From Cephalopachus bancanus (taxonomy: Eukaryota; Chordata; Mammalia; Primates; Tarsiidae), in contig JAPVLO010000059.1 of assembly GCA_027257055.1 (NCBI GenBank), forward strand, positions 4,030,001 to 4,094,000: DNA of 64,000 nucleotides, given 5' to 3'. The stretch's first letter is position 1; each line of letters starts with the position of its first letter. Below are positions 10,723 to 21,284 of this stretch, piece by piece. The notes beneath the pieces were generated by a model. It searched no databases, had not been told where the DNA came from, and saw nothing but the letters and a program-made list of their open reading frames with translations. Both the position numbers and the translations under genes were made by a program.

Positions 10723-11091
10723 AGCGTTAAATAACCCGACCCTGTCCTACCGCTCTCACCAGGAAGTCGTTTTCAAGGCAACAGCAGCAGGTGTGGCCAC
10801 AATAACATTTTAATACCAGTTCAGAGGTTTTCAATAGCCGCTTTGGAAAAAACCCACTCAGTGGTTAAGCTCACAGAACTGCTTCTATGCTTGGCCCAGA
10901 ATACACGTTTTGATGATAGGAGATCTCATCCATTAGGAGGAGTCTTTGAAAATCAGTTGCTTTTGTTGTTTGTTTCTTTAGGAAGCAAATGCTGCCCGAG
11001 TTTTTTAGGCATTTTCCATATTCTCATTTTTAAAGGCCGTTGGGATGAAACTTTGAGGAGTGTGGACCTGGGTCTGGCTGGTGATGTTTAA

Positions 11092-11617
11092 CCAAGGGAT
11101 GGCAAACTTTTTCTCAAAACAGCCAGATTGTAAATATGTTAGGGTTTTTTTGGGAGGGGGGGAGGAGCAGAGGAACCTCACTCTGCTGCCCAGGCTGGAG
11201 TTCAGTGGCACGATCCCAGCTCACTGCATCCTCGACCTCCTGGGCTCAAGTGATCCTCCCACCTCAGTGTCCCTAGTCGCTGGACTATAGGTGCATGCCA
11301 CCATGCTGGCTAACTTTTATTTTTTGTAGAGACAAGGTCTCACTATGTTACGCAGGCTTGTCTTGAACTCCTGGGCTCAAGCAATCCTCCTACCTTGGCC
11401 TCCCAAATTACTGGGATTACAGGATAAGCCACCAGGCCCTATCTTCGTTAGGCTTTACACATCACACAATCTCTGTAGTAACTACTCAACACTGCCATTG
11501 TGGGGTAAAAGCAGCCACAAAATAAATAAGTAGCACATAAATAAGTGGCCATACCTATGTGCCAATAAAACTTTATTTACACAAACAGATGATGGCCGTA
11601 GCTTGCCGACCCCTGCG
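11092..11617 (+). mobile_element. hAT-type DNA transposon fossil, split by an Alu
   Basis: Sense copy beginning gatggcaaactttttctc and resuming after the Alu with ggctttacacatc, actactcaacactgcc, ccaataaaactttatttac and ending gtagcttgccgacccctg. The two ends are imperfect inverted repeats. Confidence 0.8.
11144..11446 (-). repeat. Alu element inserted in the hAT fossil
   Basis: Antisense Alu from the T-rich tract to agccaccaggccct, flanked by a short duplication gttagg at 11138-11143 and 11447-11452. Confidence 0.92.
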
Positions 11618-11639
11618 TTAGACCAGTGGCATTCCTTCT

Positions 11640-11785
11640 GGTGCTTGTTGTGGTCTACCTATGTACAAAGTTTGCCTGGCATGTGTTATACAGTTCTCAC
11701 AAGAGCCTGTGAGGTAGCTCTTCTTCTCCTGTGTTACAGCTGAAGGTAGCAGAGGCCAAATAACATTGAGCTACTGGCTTAGAAT
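11640..11785 (-). repeat. MIR remnant
   Basis: Antisense MIR landmarks: cagttctcacaagagcctg, gaggtagctcttcttctcc and ttacagctgaaggtagcag. Confidence 0.6.
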
Positions 11786-12243
11786 CCCAGAGTGGTGTAG
11801 TGAGGGGTGTGGCGAGGCGGGACCTCTTACCATCGACCTGCTACCCTTGTGGCCCATACTCTCTCTCCATAGTTTGCAAAGAAACAGACACGCAGAGATT
11901 TTTTTTTGTTGTTGCTGTTCTAACCTCTGCATGGCCCAGAAGAGTCAGTACACTTGGTAATTCTGAGGCTGTCTGGGATAAGTAATTACAGTCTATCAGG
12001 CACAGTAATTATGACAGAAGTCCAAGCCTTGGGAGTATAAAGACGGCCGGCCAAAGACACGTTCTGAGCCACAGTCAAGAATGACATTGTTCTTTCCCAT
12101 ATCCAGCACATTTTGATGTTAAAAGTAGATTCCCAGGCAGGATCTGCATGGTCTTCCTTCCAACATGAGCGCTTGGTCAGTAGGGAAGCTGTATGTCTGT
12201 CATGCTGACCGGGGTCCCCAGGATTGGCTTTAGAATGCAGAGG

Positions 12244-12322
12244 GTGGGGCAACCCTTCGGGTTCCCTCCCACTGTGGGAGCTTTTCTGTCCTCTCAATAA
12301 ATCCTGCTTAAAAAAAAAAAAA
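12244..12322 (+). mobile_element. Short retroposed fragment resembling an ERV LTR 3' (R) region
   Basis: About 65 bp with the pieces cgggttccctcccactgtgg, gagcttttctgtcctctc and a polyadenylation signal aataaatcctgctt, followed by a 14-A tail. It is flanked by an imperfect direct repeat (atgcagagggtg at 12236, atgcagagtgtg at 12327) and the 5' copy is preceded by cttt/agaa, an L1-endonuclease-type site. The text resembles, from memory, the end of gammaretrovirus-like LTR transcripts. No viral gene is present. Origin is inferred. Confidence 0.5.
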
Positions 12323-12385
12323 AGCATGCAGAGTGTGCCCTCGCCTTCACAGCCAACTCACCACCTTTTTCTTCTTCACCTACAG

Positions 12386-12494
12386 AAAGCCACCATTAGC
12401 CACGTCTCACCCGACAGCCTTTACCTGTTCCGAGTTCAGGCTGTGTGTCGGAATGACATGCGCAGTGACTTCAGCCAGACGATGCTCTTCCAAG
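12386..12494 (+). CDS. PTPRG: PTPRG exon: second half of fibronectin type III domain
   Basis: This 109-bp exon completes the FN3 domain. It begins [20 protein letters not shown], whose YLFRVQAV segment is the classical FN3 Y-x-x-x-V-x-A strand, and ends [10 protein letters not shown] plus one base (g) of a split Ala codon. The acceptor follows a good pyrimidine stretch (ccacctttttcttcttcacctacag) and the donor is gtgagg at 12495. Phase is 0 at entry and 1 at exit, so skipping would shift the frame. A short retroposed fragment with a poly-A tail ends about 60 bp upstream of the acceptor. FN3 domains are beta-sandwich adhesion modules; here it sits between the carbonic-anhydrase-like ligand-binding domain and the stalk. 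Confidence 0.95.
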
Positions 12495-13079
12495 GTGAGG
12501 CTGTTTCCCTTCCTGAGCCTCTTCCCTTGTGAGATATTGACTGTTTTTCCATGAAGGTTCTTGGGCAAAGAAAACAAGCTTGACTGAAGAATCAGTGTAG
12601 GGTTTGAAACTCCACGAGAAAGCCCCAGTAATTTAGATCTTTCTTTTAGGTTGGAGGTTTTCTAGGCCAGAAGAGGGGAGAAAGGCAAGACAGGTTTTTG
12701 ACTGTTTTGTTGTTTTTTTCCAACTGTGGGAACCAAGTATTTGAGCTGTTCTCTCACCCATTGTCTAGTGCTGTATCAGCTCACAAAACTACCTCTAAGT
12801 TGTATTGTTGAATATCCTCTTTGGATTTCTAGCATGATTCAGTTAGTGGTTTTTCTGAAGAACTACAGCCAAAAACACATACAGCTCACCCTTCCAACTT
12901 GCAAGCCCCTAAATCTGCGGGAACCTTGAGCTGCCTGGGATCTAGCTATATGTCTCTGCTGATTTAGGGGCTCATAGAAAGTTCCAGGGCCAGAACCAGG
13001 GCGAAGCAAGTGAGACACTTGCCCTGGCACAAAACTTAAGGGGATGTCAAAAAAACCTTCAGGGATCAAGGGAAACAAC

Positions 13080-13363
13080 TTTTTTTTTTTTTTGAGTTGG
13101 AGTTTCACTGTCACCCAGACTGGAGTGCGGTGGCACGCTTAGGGCTACCGCAGCCTCGACCTACTGGGCTCAGGTGATCCTTCTGCCTCAGCCTTCCAAG
13201 TAGCTGGAACTACAGGCATATACCACCACTCCCAGCTAATTTTTTGATTTATTGTAGAGACGAGGTCTCGCCAAGTTGCCCAGGCTGGTCTCGACTCAGG
13301 CATCCCTCTCACCTCCGCCTCTGAAAGTGCTGGGATTACAGGCTTGGACCACACCACCCAGCA
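13080..13363 (-). repeat. Alu element
   Basis: Antisense Alu: poly-T, gagttggagtttcactgtc, linker gctaattttttgatttattg, end accacaccacccagcag. Confidence 0.92.
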
Positions 13364-13559
13364 GGGACACAACATTTTAATGGGATAGTTTTTAAAAGCA
13401 AAATCTGTATAAAAATTCATATATAAAATATCAGAATTTTAAAGCAGACAGGATGCATCTGTTTTGCTTGTCCCAACCCAATTCTGGTCCTGATTCCAAT
13501 ATTGTTTACAAAAATAGGCAGCCAGCCTGAGTTTCATAGTTTGCTGATTGGGTTTTGTG

Positions 13560-13690
13560 ACGGTGCTAAGACCAGCGTGGAAGTGGTGACCCGGGCACTG
13601 AGCTCTGCTCTGCCAGTCTGAGGTCCTCCTTGATCGGGTCTTTACTTCTTAGGTCCTCAGTCTTCCCATCTGTGAAACGAGAAGCCCACA
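13560..13690 (+). repeat. MIR remnant (short)
   Basis: cactgagctctgctctgcc, ggtctttacttcttagg, cctcagtcttcccatctgtg and aaacgagaag follow the sense MIR order. Confidence 0.5.
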
Positions 13691-14065
13691 CACCAGGCCA
13701 GTGGTTCTTAACCCTTTTGATTCATGGATCTGATGAAGGCTTTGGATCTTTTCCCTAGAAAATATCAGAACTTTGCATACATCTTGAGGGACCCCGCAAG
13801 GCATGTGGGTCGTGGACCACTCACAGCAACAGCACCTCCTGGAAGCCTGTGAGAAATGCACATTCTGGGCCCCCCCAGACCAACTGCATCAGAACCAGAA
13901 CCAGTGGGAGTGGATGACTGACTTAACCAGATGGCCCTGGTGACTGTTACACACACAGTCAAGGGCCCACTGGTGCTTGCTTAGAGTCAAGGCTCAGGAC
14001 TGAGGGCCTCTGGCCCAAGTCTGGGTTACCGCTTAGCAGCTGGGCAACTCTGAGAATGTTTCTTT

Positions 14066-14237
14066 TTATTTTATTTTATTTTATTTTATTTTATTTTAAA
14101 CATGTGGGGTACAGTTCAGGATTAGGCATACAAGTGGTTGTCATACAGGTAAAGTTTGTGTCTCCCTTTGGCCCCCACTTTGTCTGGTTTGAGATCAGGT
14201 ACTTTATTGATATTGTCTTCCCCCCACGCACCCCAAA
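14066..14237 (-). mobile_element. L1 3' end, 5'-truncated insertion
   Basis: Antisense L1 3' end: (TTTTA)n tract from the poly-A side, then catgtggggtacagttcagg and a pyrimidine-rich part. It is bounded by the target duplication aatgtttcttt at 14055-14065 and 14238-14248. Confidence 0.8.
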
Positions 14238-14428
14238 AATGTTTCTTTACCTCTCAAAGCTGCAATTTCCCAGTTGAAAATGTGGTAGTATTAAGAATAC
14301 CCTCCTCACCAGGGTCCTTGTAGAATGACATGGAGTGACTCATGTTAAAGTAATTTGTGTGGTGCTGGTTACTTGTACTATGGATAAACTCCCCCTTAGT
14401 ATTAGGATTGATATAAGAAATAATAAAT

Positions 14429-14732
14429 GGGCAGGGCATGGTGGCTCACGCCTGTAATCCCAGCACTTTGGGAGGCTGAAACAGGTAGATTGCTTGAACC
14501 CAGGAGTTTGAGACCAGCCTAGGCAACATTGCGAAACATCATCTCTACAAAAAATAAAAAATAAATCAGCTGGATATAGTGGCGTGTGCCTGTAAGTCCC
14601 AGCTACTGGGAAAGCTAAGGTGGAAGGATCACCTGAACGCAGGACATGGGGGCTGTCATGATCGTGTCACTGCACTCCAGCCTGGGCAACAGAGTGAGAC
14701 CCCGACTTAAAACAAGAAAAGAAAAGAAGAGA
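14429..14732 (+). repeat. Alu element
   Basis: Sense Alu gggcagggcatggtggctca to gagaccccgacttaaaac with an A/G-rich tail. Confidence 0.92.
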
Positions 14733-15049
14733 AATAATAAATGATGTGTCTGGAGTAAGAAGCCCTCCAGCTTGGACTCTCCCGTGAGGATCCCTTCTAG
14801 CTTGAAAATTTTGCACTTCGTATTTAAATATTCCTTGTTAATGTTCACATTGCTCTCATCCTTCCACTTAAACTAATAGCAATTAGCATAGCTGCAAATT
14901 TTTATGACTAAATCATGCTCACCATGTCTGCCTTTACCCTGAATGTGCTCGTTCCTTTGCCTGTGTTGAGGAAGGGCTACAAGCCGAGGTCAGGTCTGTG
15001 CTGATGGGGGAGAGAAGGAAGCCAGACTTGGAGCTTGCTGAGGCCGGGG

Positions 15050-15310
15050 CCCTGGACCTCCGGACACATAAATCATAATTAGGCCTCCCGTGTGCTCCAA
15101 CAAGAGTCTGGAATCTGCAGAACTGCCTTACCTGATTAATAGCCCCCTGAGCTCCCCCAGCTTCTGCATGGACTTTGAGAAATTAAATGTTTATAAAATA
15201 GTATAATTCAAAAAAACCCTGTCAGCTAATAAATTTAAAGCACGGAGTCGTTTAAATGTCTGATCGCAGTGGCTTGTTGAAAATGGCCAGTTGTTTCCTT
15301 TGTCTAGACT
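15050..15310. promoter_or_regulatory. Candidate conserved non-coding element
   Basis: Non-repetitive block with homeodomain-like and AT-rich words: cacataaatcataattagg, acctgattaatagccccc, gagaaattaaatgtttat, ctaataaatttaaagcac. No open frame is retained. Inferred from texture; no alignment was possible. Confidence 0.4.
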
Positions 15311-15950
15311 TTCTTCGCTCAGAGGTGGACACGAGTTTACTCGTGACATTTGTTGGTGTTTATCCTATATATCGATAAAGGGGCAGGATCCTTTATTGAC
15401 ACCTCCCCGCAATGGCTTTAGTATTCTTCCTGCAACATCCAAGCAGGCAAGGTAAAAACCTAAATCCTGATCAAGGTAAACTTGCTTATCTTTCCTGGCG
15501 AGCCAGGGAGTTTATGAGCAGTAGAGACCAAAGTACAATGTTGATCAACTATTAAGACTTAAGTTTTAAAAGAGAAAGAAAAAAACTTCGAGATTCCCAC
15601 AGAAGTCTTGTTCAGAATAACACGGTTCCTCAATAATGCATTTACACTTGGTTTGGGAGTATGGAGAAGCCATGCAGAATATTCACCTTATTATAGTAAA
15701 TAGAACACCACTTATGGTCTGTGTAACATAATCAATATGTTATATTCACCTTACAGTAGTACATATAATACCATTAGTAATAACAGGCAGTGTTTGTAAA
15801 ATGGTTCACAGTTACAGATCACTTTCCCATGTATTATTTTATCCGACCTCACTTGGTGGCGGCTTGTGTAGTAGGTGTTCTGGGAAAGTGATGTACAGGG
15901 TTCAGGTAATTCGAGAAAAGTCAGTTGGCTAGTGAGCAGAGTTTGCTTTT

Positions 15951-16229
15951 TTTTTAATTAATTTATTTTTTAATTTTAATCAATTTTTAAAAATGATATT
16001 GTGGGGTACAGTTAAGGGTTATGTATACACATATGCTCTGTTCAGGCACCCTTGTTGATAAGAAGTGTCTCCCCATCCCCAGACAGATATTTACTACCGT
16101 TAATCCCATCTCCCTTCCCCTCACCCCCCCCACAGTTTCCCACCACTGTCAGTCATTTTCTTATAGTATTACGTTGGATGTTCAGGGTCTACTATATGAG
16201 TGAGAACATGTGATACTCAGATCTTTGTG
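15951..16229 (-). mobile_element. L1 3' end, 5'-truncated insertion
   Basis: Antisense L1 3' end: T-rich start, ttgtggggtacagttaagg, tgttgataagaagtgtctcc, tatatgagtgagaacatgtg. The 13-bp duplication agagtttgctttt flanks it at 15938-15950 and 16230-16242. Differs from human L1PA ends as I recall them, in keeping with a non-haplorhine host. Confidence 0.85.
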
Positions 16230-17739
16230 AGAGTTTGCTTTTTATATTGCACACAACAGTGGACCACCCCGAAGAGTAAATGTTACCCAATCCCCCGAGT
16301 CTTCAACAGAAAGAGGTTGACAACTAAATGTTCAAAGCCCTTTTCCAGTTCTCAACAGTCATGGAAAATGGGGGTTCATGAGGCTTTTTCTTTGAGCCAC
16401 AGACCCATCCCTGGCGAGGCCCACAGATCCTTTCTTGGAATGGTTTAAAATAAATAAGTAAAACACATAGAAGAGGAACCAATTATAGTCACATACAGTT
16501 GTCAAAATATTTTAAACAAGTTTGGGTTGTAGTAATATATGCACTTAAAAAAAATTATTCAATGACAAGTAGTTGGTCTGTTAGCTCCTGTGATTTCTGA
16601 GTCGTGATGAACATCAATATTCCAAAATAGCTACAGCAACTAGAAGGCAGGATGGAAGTATCTGTGATTTCAATCAGAGACAGAGTTGCAATTCCAGCTA
16701 ATGTGGCTGGGATTGACTGCCGACATTCAGAGTGGAGAAAAGTGCACGTGGCGAGAAGTTCGCGAGGATGCAGATGCCAATTGTTCCCTTGTCCCTGAGT
16801 TCCATCAGGCCTGTGGGCCCCAGCTTAAGCACTCCTGATCTGAAAGGTCCTGTAGAAACTTTCCGGTCACTGGGGCTATCACTGACCCTGGTGGAGATTG
16901 TTCAAGACTAATGGAAAGCCAGCACGCTGATGGGGAGTGGCTGTTTAGTTTGTTGGCCTTAATTGGAGTCCTTTTTGAAGAGCGAGTAAAGCAGTTCTCC
17001 TGGGAGACCTGCTTTCTTCCTTTCTTACCAAAGGGAGGGGCGCACACCTGTCTGAGACAGAGAAGCATCGATTCCTGAGCAACTCAATGATCGTGGGAGG
17101 CTATATTTAGTCCTGGGTGAGACCCACGCTATGTTCTTCCTTCAATGGCTTATTTGACCTGGAATCTAGACAGTTGTATTGACTTCCAGATCAGTCTGTT
17201 TTCTACCTGTGTCTCTTAAGCACGTTTCACTTTCCAGCTACGTAAAATGAATATATCCTGAGCTCAGGGCTGCAAGCTTGGGTGCCTGTGCAGCCAGACA
17301 GGGGCATGTACAGATGATGGGAGGGCCATCAGTGGGAAACTGGAGACCATGTGCCCATCCAAGGAGGGTGACAGACACTCCACCCCAGCCAGAAGTTGCC
17401 CTATGGGAAGGCAATCCCAATTTTGCCAATATCGTGAGTTTTCAAATAAGCAGGAGACTGCATTTTTAAAGTAAAAGCTACTGTTGACAATGTTGGAGAC
17501 AAATTGCGTTTTTTTTTTTTAAGCTTGCAGATCAAACCAAAATAATGTGAGTCACTTGCCATTTCTGGTTTAGATAAAAATGACAGCTGGTGTAAGTGTT
17601 ATTTTGGTAGTTATCATGTTTAGCTAACCTCTCAGTGCCTTGTATATAGGAGGCAGATTTTCCGCTTATACAGCACTATTGTTTTTTGAAATAACCACAA
17701 AGAAGCAATTTGATATGGTTTTTTTTTTAAAGTTATATT

Positions 17740-18198
17740 GTTTAGCATTGTTTGCAGTAGTCAAAAGGTGAAAGCAACCCAAGTGTCCATCGACTGACGA
17801 ATGGATAAAAAACATGTGGTGTATACATACAGTGGAATATTATTCAGCCTTAAAAAGGAAGGAAATTCTGATGCATGCTACAACATGAATGAACCTTGAG
17901 GACATTATGCTGAGTGAGACGGTTAATCTGTTTGATTCCACTTACGTGACGTATACAAAGTCGTCAAATTCATAGAGACAGGAAGTAGAATGGCAGTCAT
18001 CCAGGGCTGGAGGGAGGAGGAATGGGGAGATTGCAATGAGTATAGAAGTATTTTGCAAGATGACGGCATTCTGGAGATAGAAAGTGGTGATTGAAGGTTG
18101 TACAACAGTGTGAACATCTTTAACACTGCATGTACTTAAAGATGGATAAGATGGTATATTTTATGGGCACTTACCATAACTTAAGTGAAAAAAATTTT
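17740..18198 (+). mobile_element. L1 3' end (old L1M type)
   Basis: Sense L1 3' sequence: gcaacccaagtgtccatcg, atacagtggaatattattc, agccttaaaaaggaaggaa, gaaccttgaggacattatgc. Flanked by aagttatatt at 17730-17739 and 18199-18208. Confidence 0.85.
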
Positions 18199-18249
18199 AA
18201 GTTATATTTTTTACTAACAACAAATGGGAGAACAGAACTATAGGAAGAA

Positions 18250-18810
18250 ATGACCACCAGAAAGGGTAATATATAGTTAATATGAAATAATTTGGCCATT
18301 TAAAACAATTGGCAATATCTTATAGGATTTTAAAATATAGGTAGAAATAAAAAGATGGCCATACACAAAAGGTGAGGCAAGCAAGTAGAGTGAAATTATG
18401 GTACGCTTCTTACATTTTAGGAAGTGCTGAAAGTACTAATTTAAGGTCAACCAAGTTGAGAATGTGTATTGGAATCACAAAAAGGGTAATACAAGAAATC
18501 ACGACCAAAAGAATAATAGAGGAGGAGCAACAGGATATATGTGATTCCATTTAAATGAAGTTCAAAACTAGGTAAAACTCTGACAGAGGTCCAAATTGCG
18601 GTTACCTTGGGGGTGGGGAGGGTATGGATTAGATAGGGCCACAAGCAAGCCCTGTTTCCAACACAGCACTGGAGAATGTCTGTATTGTAATGTGGATAGT
18701 AATTACACAGGGATTTACATATGTCAAATTAATTGGACGCTACACTCACATCTTGTTCATTTTACTGTAAGTTGTACCTTATGAAAATAGAAAACAATAA
18801 AAATTGAAAA
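18250..18810 (+). mobile_element. L1M 3' remnant (older)
   Basis: The 3' half carries L1M landmarks: gggtggggagggtatgg, gtggatagtaattacacagg, tacatatgtcaaattaattg, cattttactgtaagttgtac and a terminal aataaaaattgaaaa. The first 300 bp are assigned by continuity only. Confidence 0.6.
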
Positions 18811-18828
18811 AATTAATAGCTTAAGACG

Positions 18829-19013
18829 TGGGTCAGCATACCACAGCCCACAGGCCAAATCTAGCTCCCTGCATGTTTTTGCGTAATTCACAACTAGGAA
18901 GGGTTTTATATTTTTCAATAGTTGGAAAAAATCTGCAGGAGAATAATACTTTTGACGTGAAAATTTTATGTAACTCAGATGTGTCCATAAGCAGTTTTGT
19001 TGGAACCAAAAAA
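18829..19013 (-). mobile_element. hAT-type DNA transposon fossil, partial
   Basis: Antisense partial copy: gtgggtcagcataccacagc, ccacaggccaaatctagc, gtgtccataagcagttttgt and tggaacc. It ends about 37 bp before the 50-bp linker exon. Confidence 0.75.
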
Positions 19014-19049
19014 ATTATACTATCTAAATGTGATTTCTTTGTTTCTCAG

Positions 19050-19099
19050 CTAATACCACTCGAATATTCCAAGGAACCAGAATAGTGAAAACAGGAGTG
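19050..19099 (+). CDS. PTPRG: PTPRG exon: short linker after FN3 (50 bp)
   Basis: This 50-bp exon encodes the linker (A)NTTRIFQGTRIVKTGV between the FN3 domain and the long stalk. The first two bases complete the Ala codon started by the upstream exon, and the last codon is a complete Val before gtaagt at 19100. NTT is an N-glycosylation sequon. The acceptor is tgtttctcag. Entry phase 1, exit phase 0: skipping would shift the frame. A fossil DNA transposon ends about 37 bp upstream of the exon, and a CTCF-like motif starts 67 bases downstream of it, so a very short exon sits between two unusual neighbours. Confidence 0.93.
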
Positions 19100-19166
19100 G
19101 TAAGTAGAGAATGGGTCATTACTTTGTGGTGGCTGGTTGTTAATTTGCACGCAGTTAAAACTGTTG

Positions 19167-19180
19167 CCACGAGGTGGCAG
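19167..19180 (+). promoter_or_regulatory. CTCF-like motif downstream of the linker exon
   Basis: ccacgaggtggcag matches 13 of 14 positions of the CTCF core CCASYAGRKGGCAS and continues tgt. It lies 67 bases after the 50-bp exon. Binding is not shown. Confidence 0.5.
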
Positions 19181-19559
19181 TGTAATGTTGTAAAACGTTA
19201 ATACTGTGTAGCTCAAGGTAAAGAGGTTAAAATAGAGGGAAAAGATACACTATTCACTTTTTGTAATCCAATACCTTATGAAAACAAGCTGTGCAACAGT
19301 GTTAGACGGTTTTATTGTAAATTCTGTCAAGGTGAAAATCCTCCAGAGTTTTCACTATTTGTGATTTGTGGGATCAGACAATGCAGGAGCACAATGGGGT
19401 TAATCTGTTCTAACCCCTTCATTTGACATATGCTCAAATTCAGAGGCTGTCTCTTGCTCAAAGTTACATGGGTCTGCAAATTTCTGGAGCCTGAATCAAT
19501 ATCTTATTTTCCTCATTCCTGGTACAACTAATAATTATAATGCTAATCCCAGTGGTAGT

Positions 19560-19795
19560 AATAACAAGAGCCTAAAATTCACTAAGCACTTCCTGAGTTT
19601 CCAGCACAGTTTATTCTATTAACTTCTTTGGGCAGCCTACAAGGTCACTGTTACTATTATTCTCATCTTACAGATGAGGAAACTGAGGCTCAGTGAGTTA
19701 AAGTAAGGTGTCCCCCATCACCCAGAGAGTAAGTGAGGTATCAGGGACTCACGCCCAGGCGGTCTGATTTTCTGTACCAAGTGCCTTATCTCATA
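19560..19795 (-). repeat. MIR element
   Basis: Well-preserved antisense MIR: ttactattattctcatctta, cagatgaggaaactgaggct, cacccagagagtaagtgagg, acgcccaggcggtctgat. Confidence 0.85.
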
Positions 19796-19981
19796 TGGTG
19801 CTTGGCATTTCATTAACCACTTTCTTCGCCAGCTTGATTATCCTTAAACCATAATGTTTTCAAAGTAAAACTTGATGGTGAAGTTATGAAACCTGAATTG
19901 CTCTGGTTATTGTTTTGAATTGTGTAAATAATGAGATGAAATTTGGGATTCTGTACACCAGCTTATAAGAACTAAAATCAG

Positions 19982-20285
19982 ACTGGATGCAGTGGCTCAT
20001 GCCTGTAATCCTGGCACTTTGGGAGGCCAGGATGGGAGGATTACTTCAGGCCAGGAGATTGAGACCAACTTGGGCAACATAGTGAGACCCTGTCTAACCA
20101 AAAATAAAAATAATTAGCCAAGTAGAGTGGCAAATGCCTGTAGTCTCAGCTACTTGGGAGGTTGAGGTGAGAGGATCACTTGAGCCCAGGAATTCAAGGC
20201 TACAGTGAGCACTGATCACACTACTGTACTCCAGCCTGAGTGGCAAGGCAAAACCCTATCTCTTAAAAAATTAAAAATAAATTAA
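19982..20285 (+). repeat. Alu element
   Basis: Sense Alu actggatgcagtggctca to aaaaccctatctcttaaaa with an AT-rich tail. Confidence 0.9.
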
Positions 20286-20404
20286 AAATTGAAAAAAATA
20301 ACTAAGGCTAAGCTAATATCTTAGAACCACACTTTTTGTTTTCCTAACATACCTTATGTGAATGAAACCCCCACATGTGAGCCCCAATTTAGTGTGATGG
20401 GAAG

Positions 20405-20590
20405 AAGGAGCGAAGGTGTGGACCCAGGCAAGCCCACATCTGCACCTTTCTGGCCATGCGCCTTGGTTAAGCTCCTTCACATCTCTGGACCTCAGCTTCC
20501 TCACCTGTGAAATGGGTGATTATCATGCCTGCCTTCAGGGTAGCATGAAATGCTCCGGCCCATAGTTGGCACTTGTTAAATGGAGCGCTT
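20405..20590 (+). repeat. MIR element
   Basis: Sense MIR: ctttctggccatgcgcctt, ctggacctcagcttcctcac, ctgtgaaatgggtgattatc, ggcacttgttaaatgg. Confidence 0.75.
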
Positions 20591-21284
20591 GTCGTTGTTG
20601 TTGATGTTGTCATCTACATGGGCACAGATTTTGCCATGGATCCACCCAGAGATTCTGAAAGTGGCTCTACTGTGCCCACCGTAGAGATGCAGGGATGTCA
20701 ACCAGTTCCCAGAGTGTGCAGTGCAGAGCGTGCTCCTGCTTCTGACCCTACCATGGCAGACCTGGTGACCTGGTGGGCTGCTTTCCCTCTCAGTCTGCCC
20801 TCTTCCTCACTGTGAGAGGATGAAAGTAGACCAGGTTCTTGGGGTCTCTCTGGACCTAAGAGCGGACTGTTTTCGAGTGTCAGCGACACACATAAGATCA
20901 AGGGGCCTCTGCCTCTTGTTTTCTCCTCAAGAACAGATGACCATGTGATGTCGCCAGCTTACATTTATTTGTTATCTTTGAGCCAACTTCAACACTACTT
21001 ACTTTTTTACCACTCACTTGTCGTAATTGCAGTGAAAATTTGGGTTTGATACACTGGTTAATTTTTGTAATGCATTCAGGGTGATAATAATTAAAATAAG
21101 AGTGGGTCACCCACAGACCACCTGATGCTGACTTTTGCACCACGCTTTGGAAGACTCCGTAGGATAGACAAGTAAAGTCCTTTGAGGGTCACAACCAGGG
21201 CCTCGTTCCCAATCCGAATCACCAACGCCGCTCTGCTTTTTCTTCTCCCGCCTCTTCCCGCCCTCCCCGGGTGACCCTTGCCAG

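Larger units (their letters stand above)
8847..12385 (+). other. PTPRG: Intron between the two FN3 exons
   Basis: It starts with gtaagg directly followed by a GC-rich degenerate tandem repeat, then pyrimidine-rich DNA with no assignable feature (9080-9800), an AT-rich conserved-looking stretch (9800-10340), a MIR, a hAT fossil split by an Alu, another MIR, and a small retroposed fragment just before the acceptor. Confidence 0.85.
12495..19049 (+). other. PTPRG: Intron between FN3 and linker exons
   Basis: It holds two Alus, two 5'-truncated L1 insertions with visible target duplications on the antisense side, sense-strand old L1 sequence, and a partial hAT fossil at its 3' end. The 14735-15935 stretch is non-repetitive and contains a conserved-looking AT-rich block. 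In 16245-17720 nothing specific was recognised. Confidence 0.85.
19100..21284 (+). other. PTPRG: Intron between linker and stalk exons
   Basis: A CTCF-like motif lies near the 5' end, followed by a MIR, one sense Alu and a second MIR. In 19200-19555 and 20600-21240 nothing further was recognised apart from the pyrimidine-rich tract before the acceptor. Confidence 0.85.

Noticed and set aside
12000..12325. Full endogenous retrovirus or solo LTR
   Set aside because: Only a short terminal-like segment with a poly-A tail is recognisable; no paired LTR, primer site or viral reading frame is seen.
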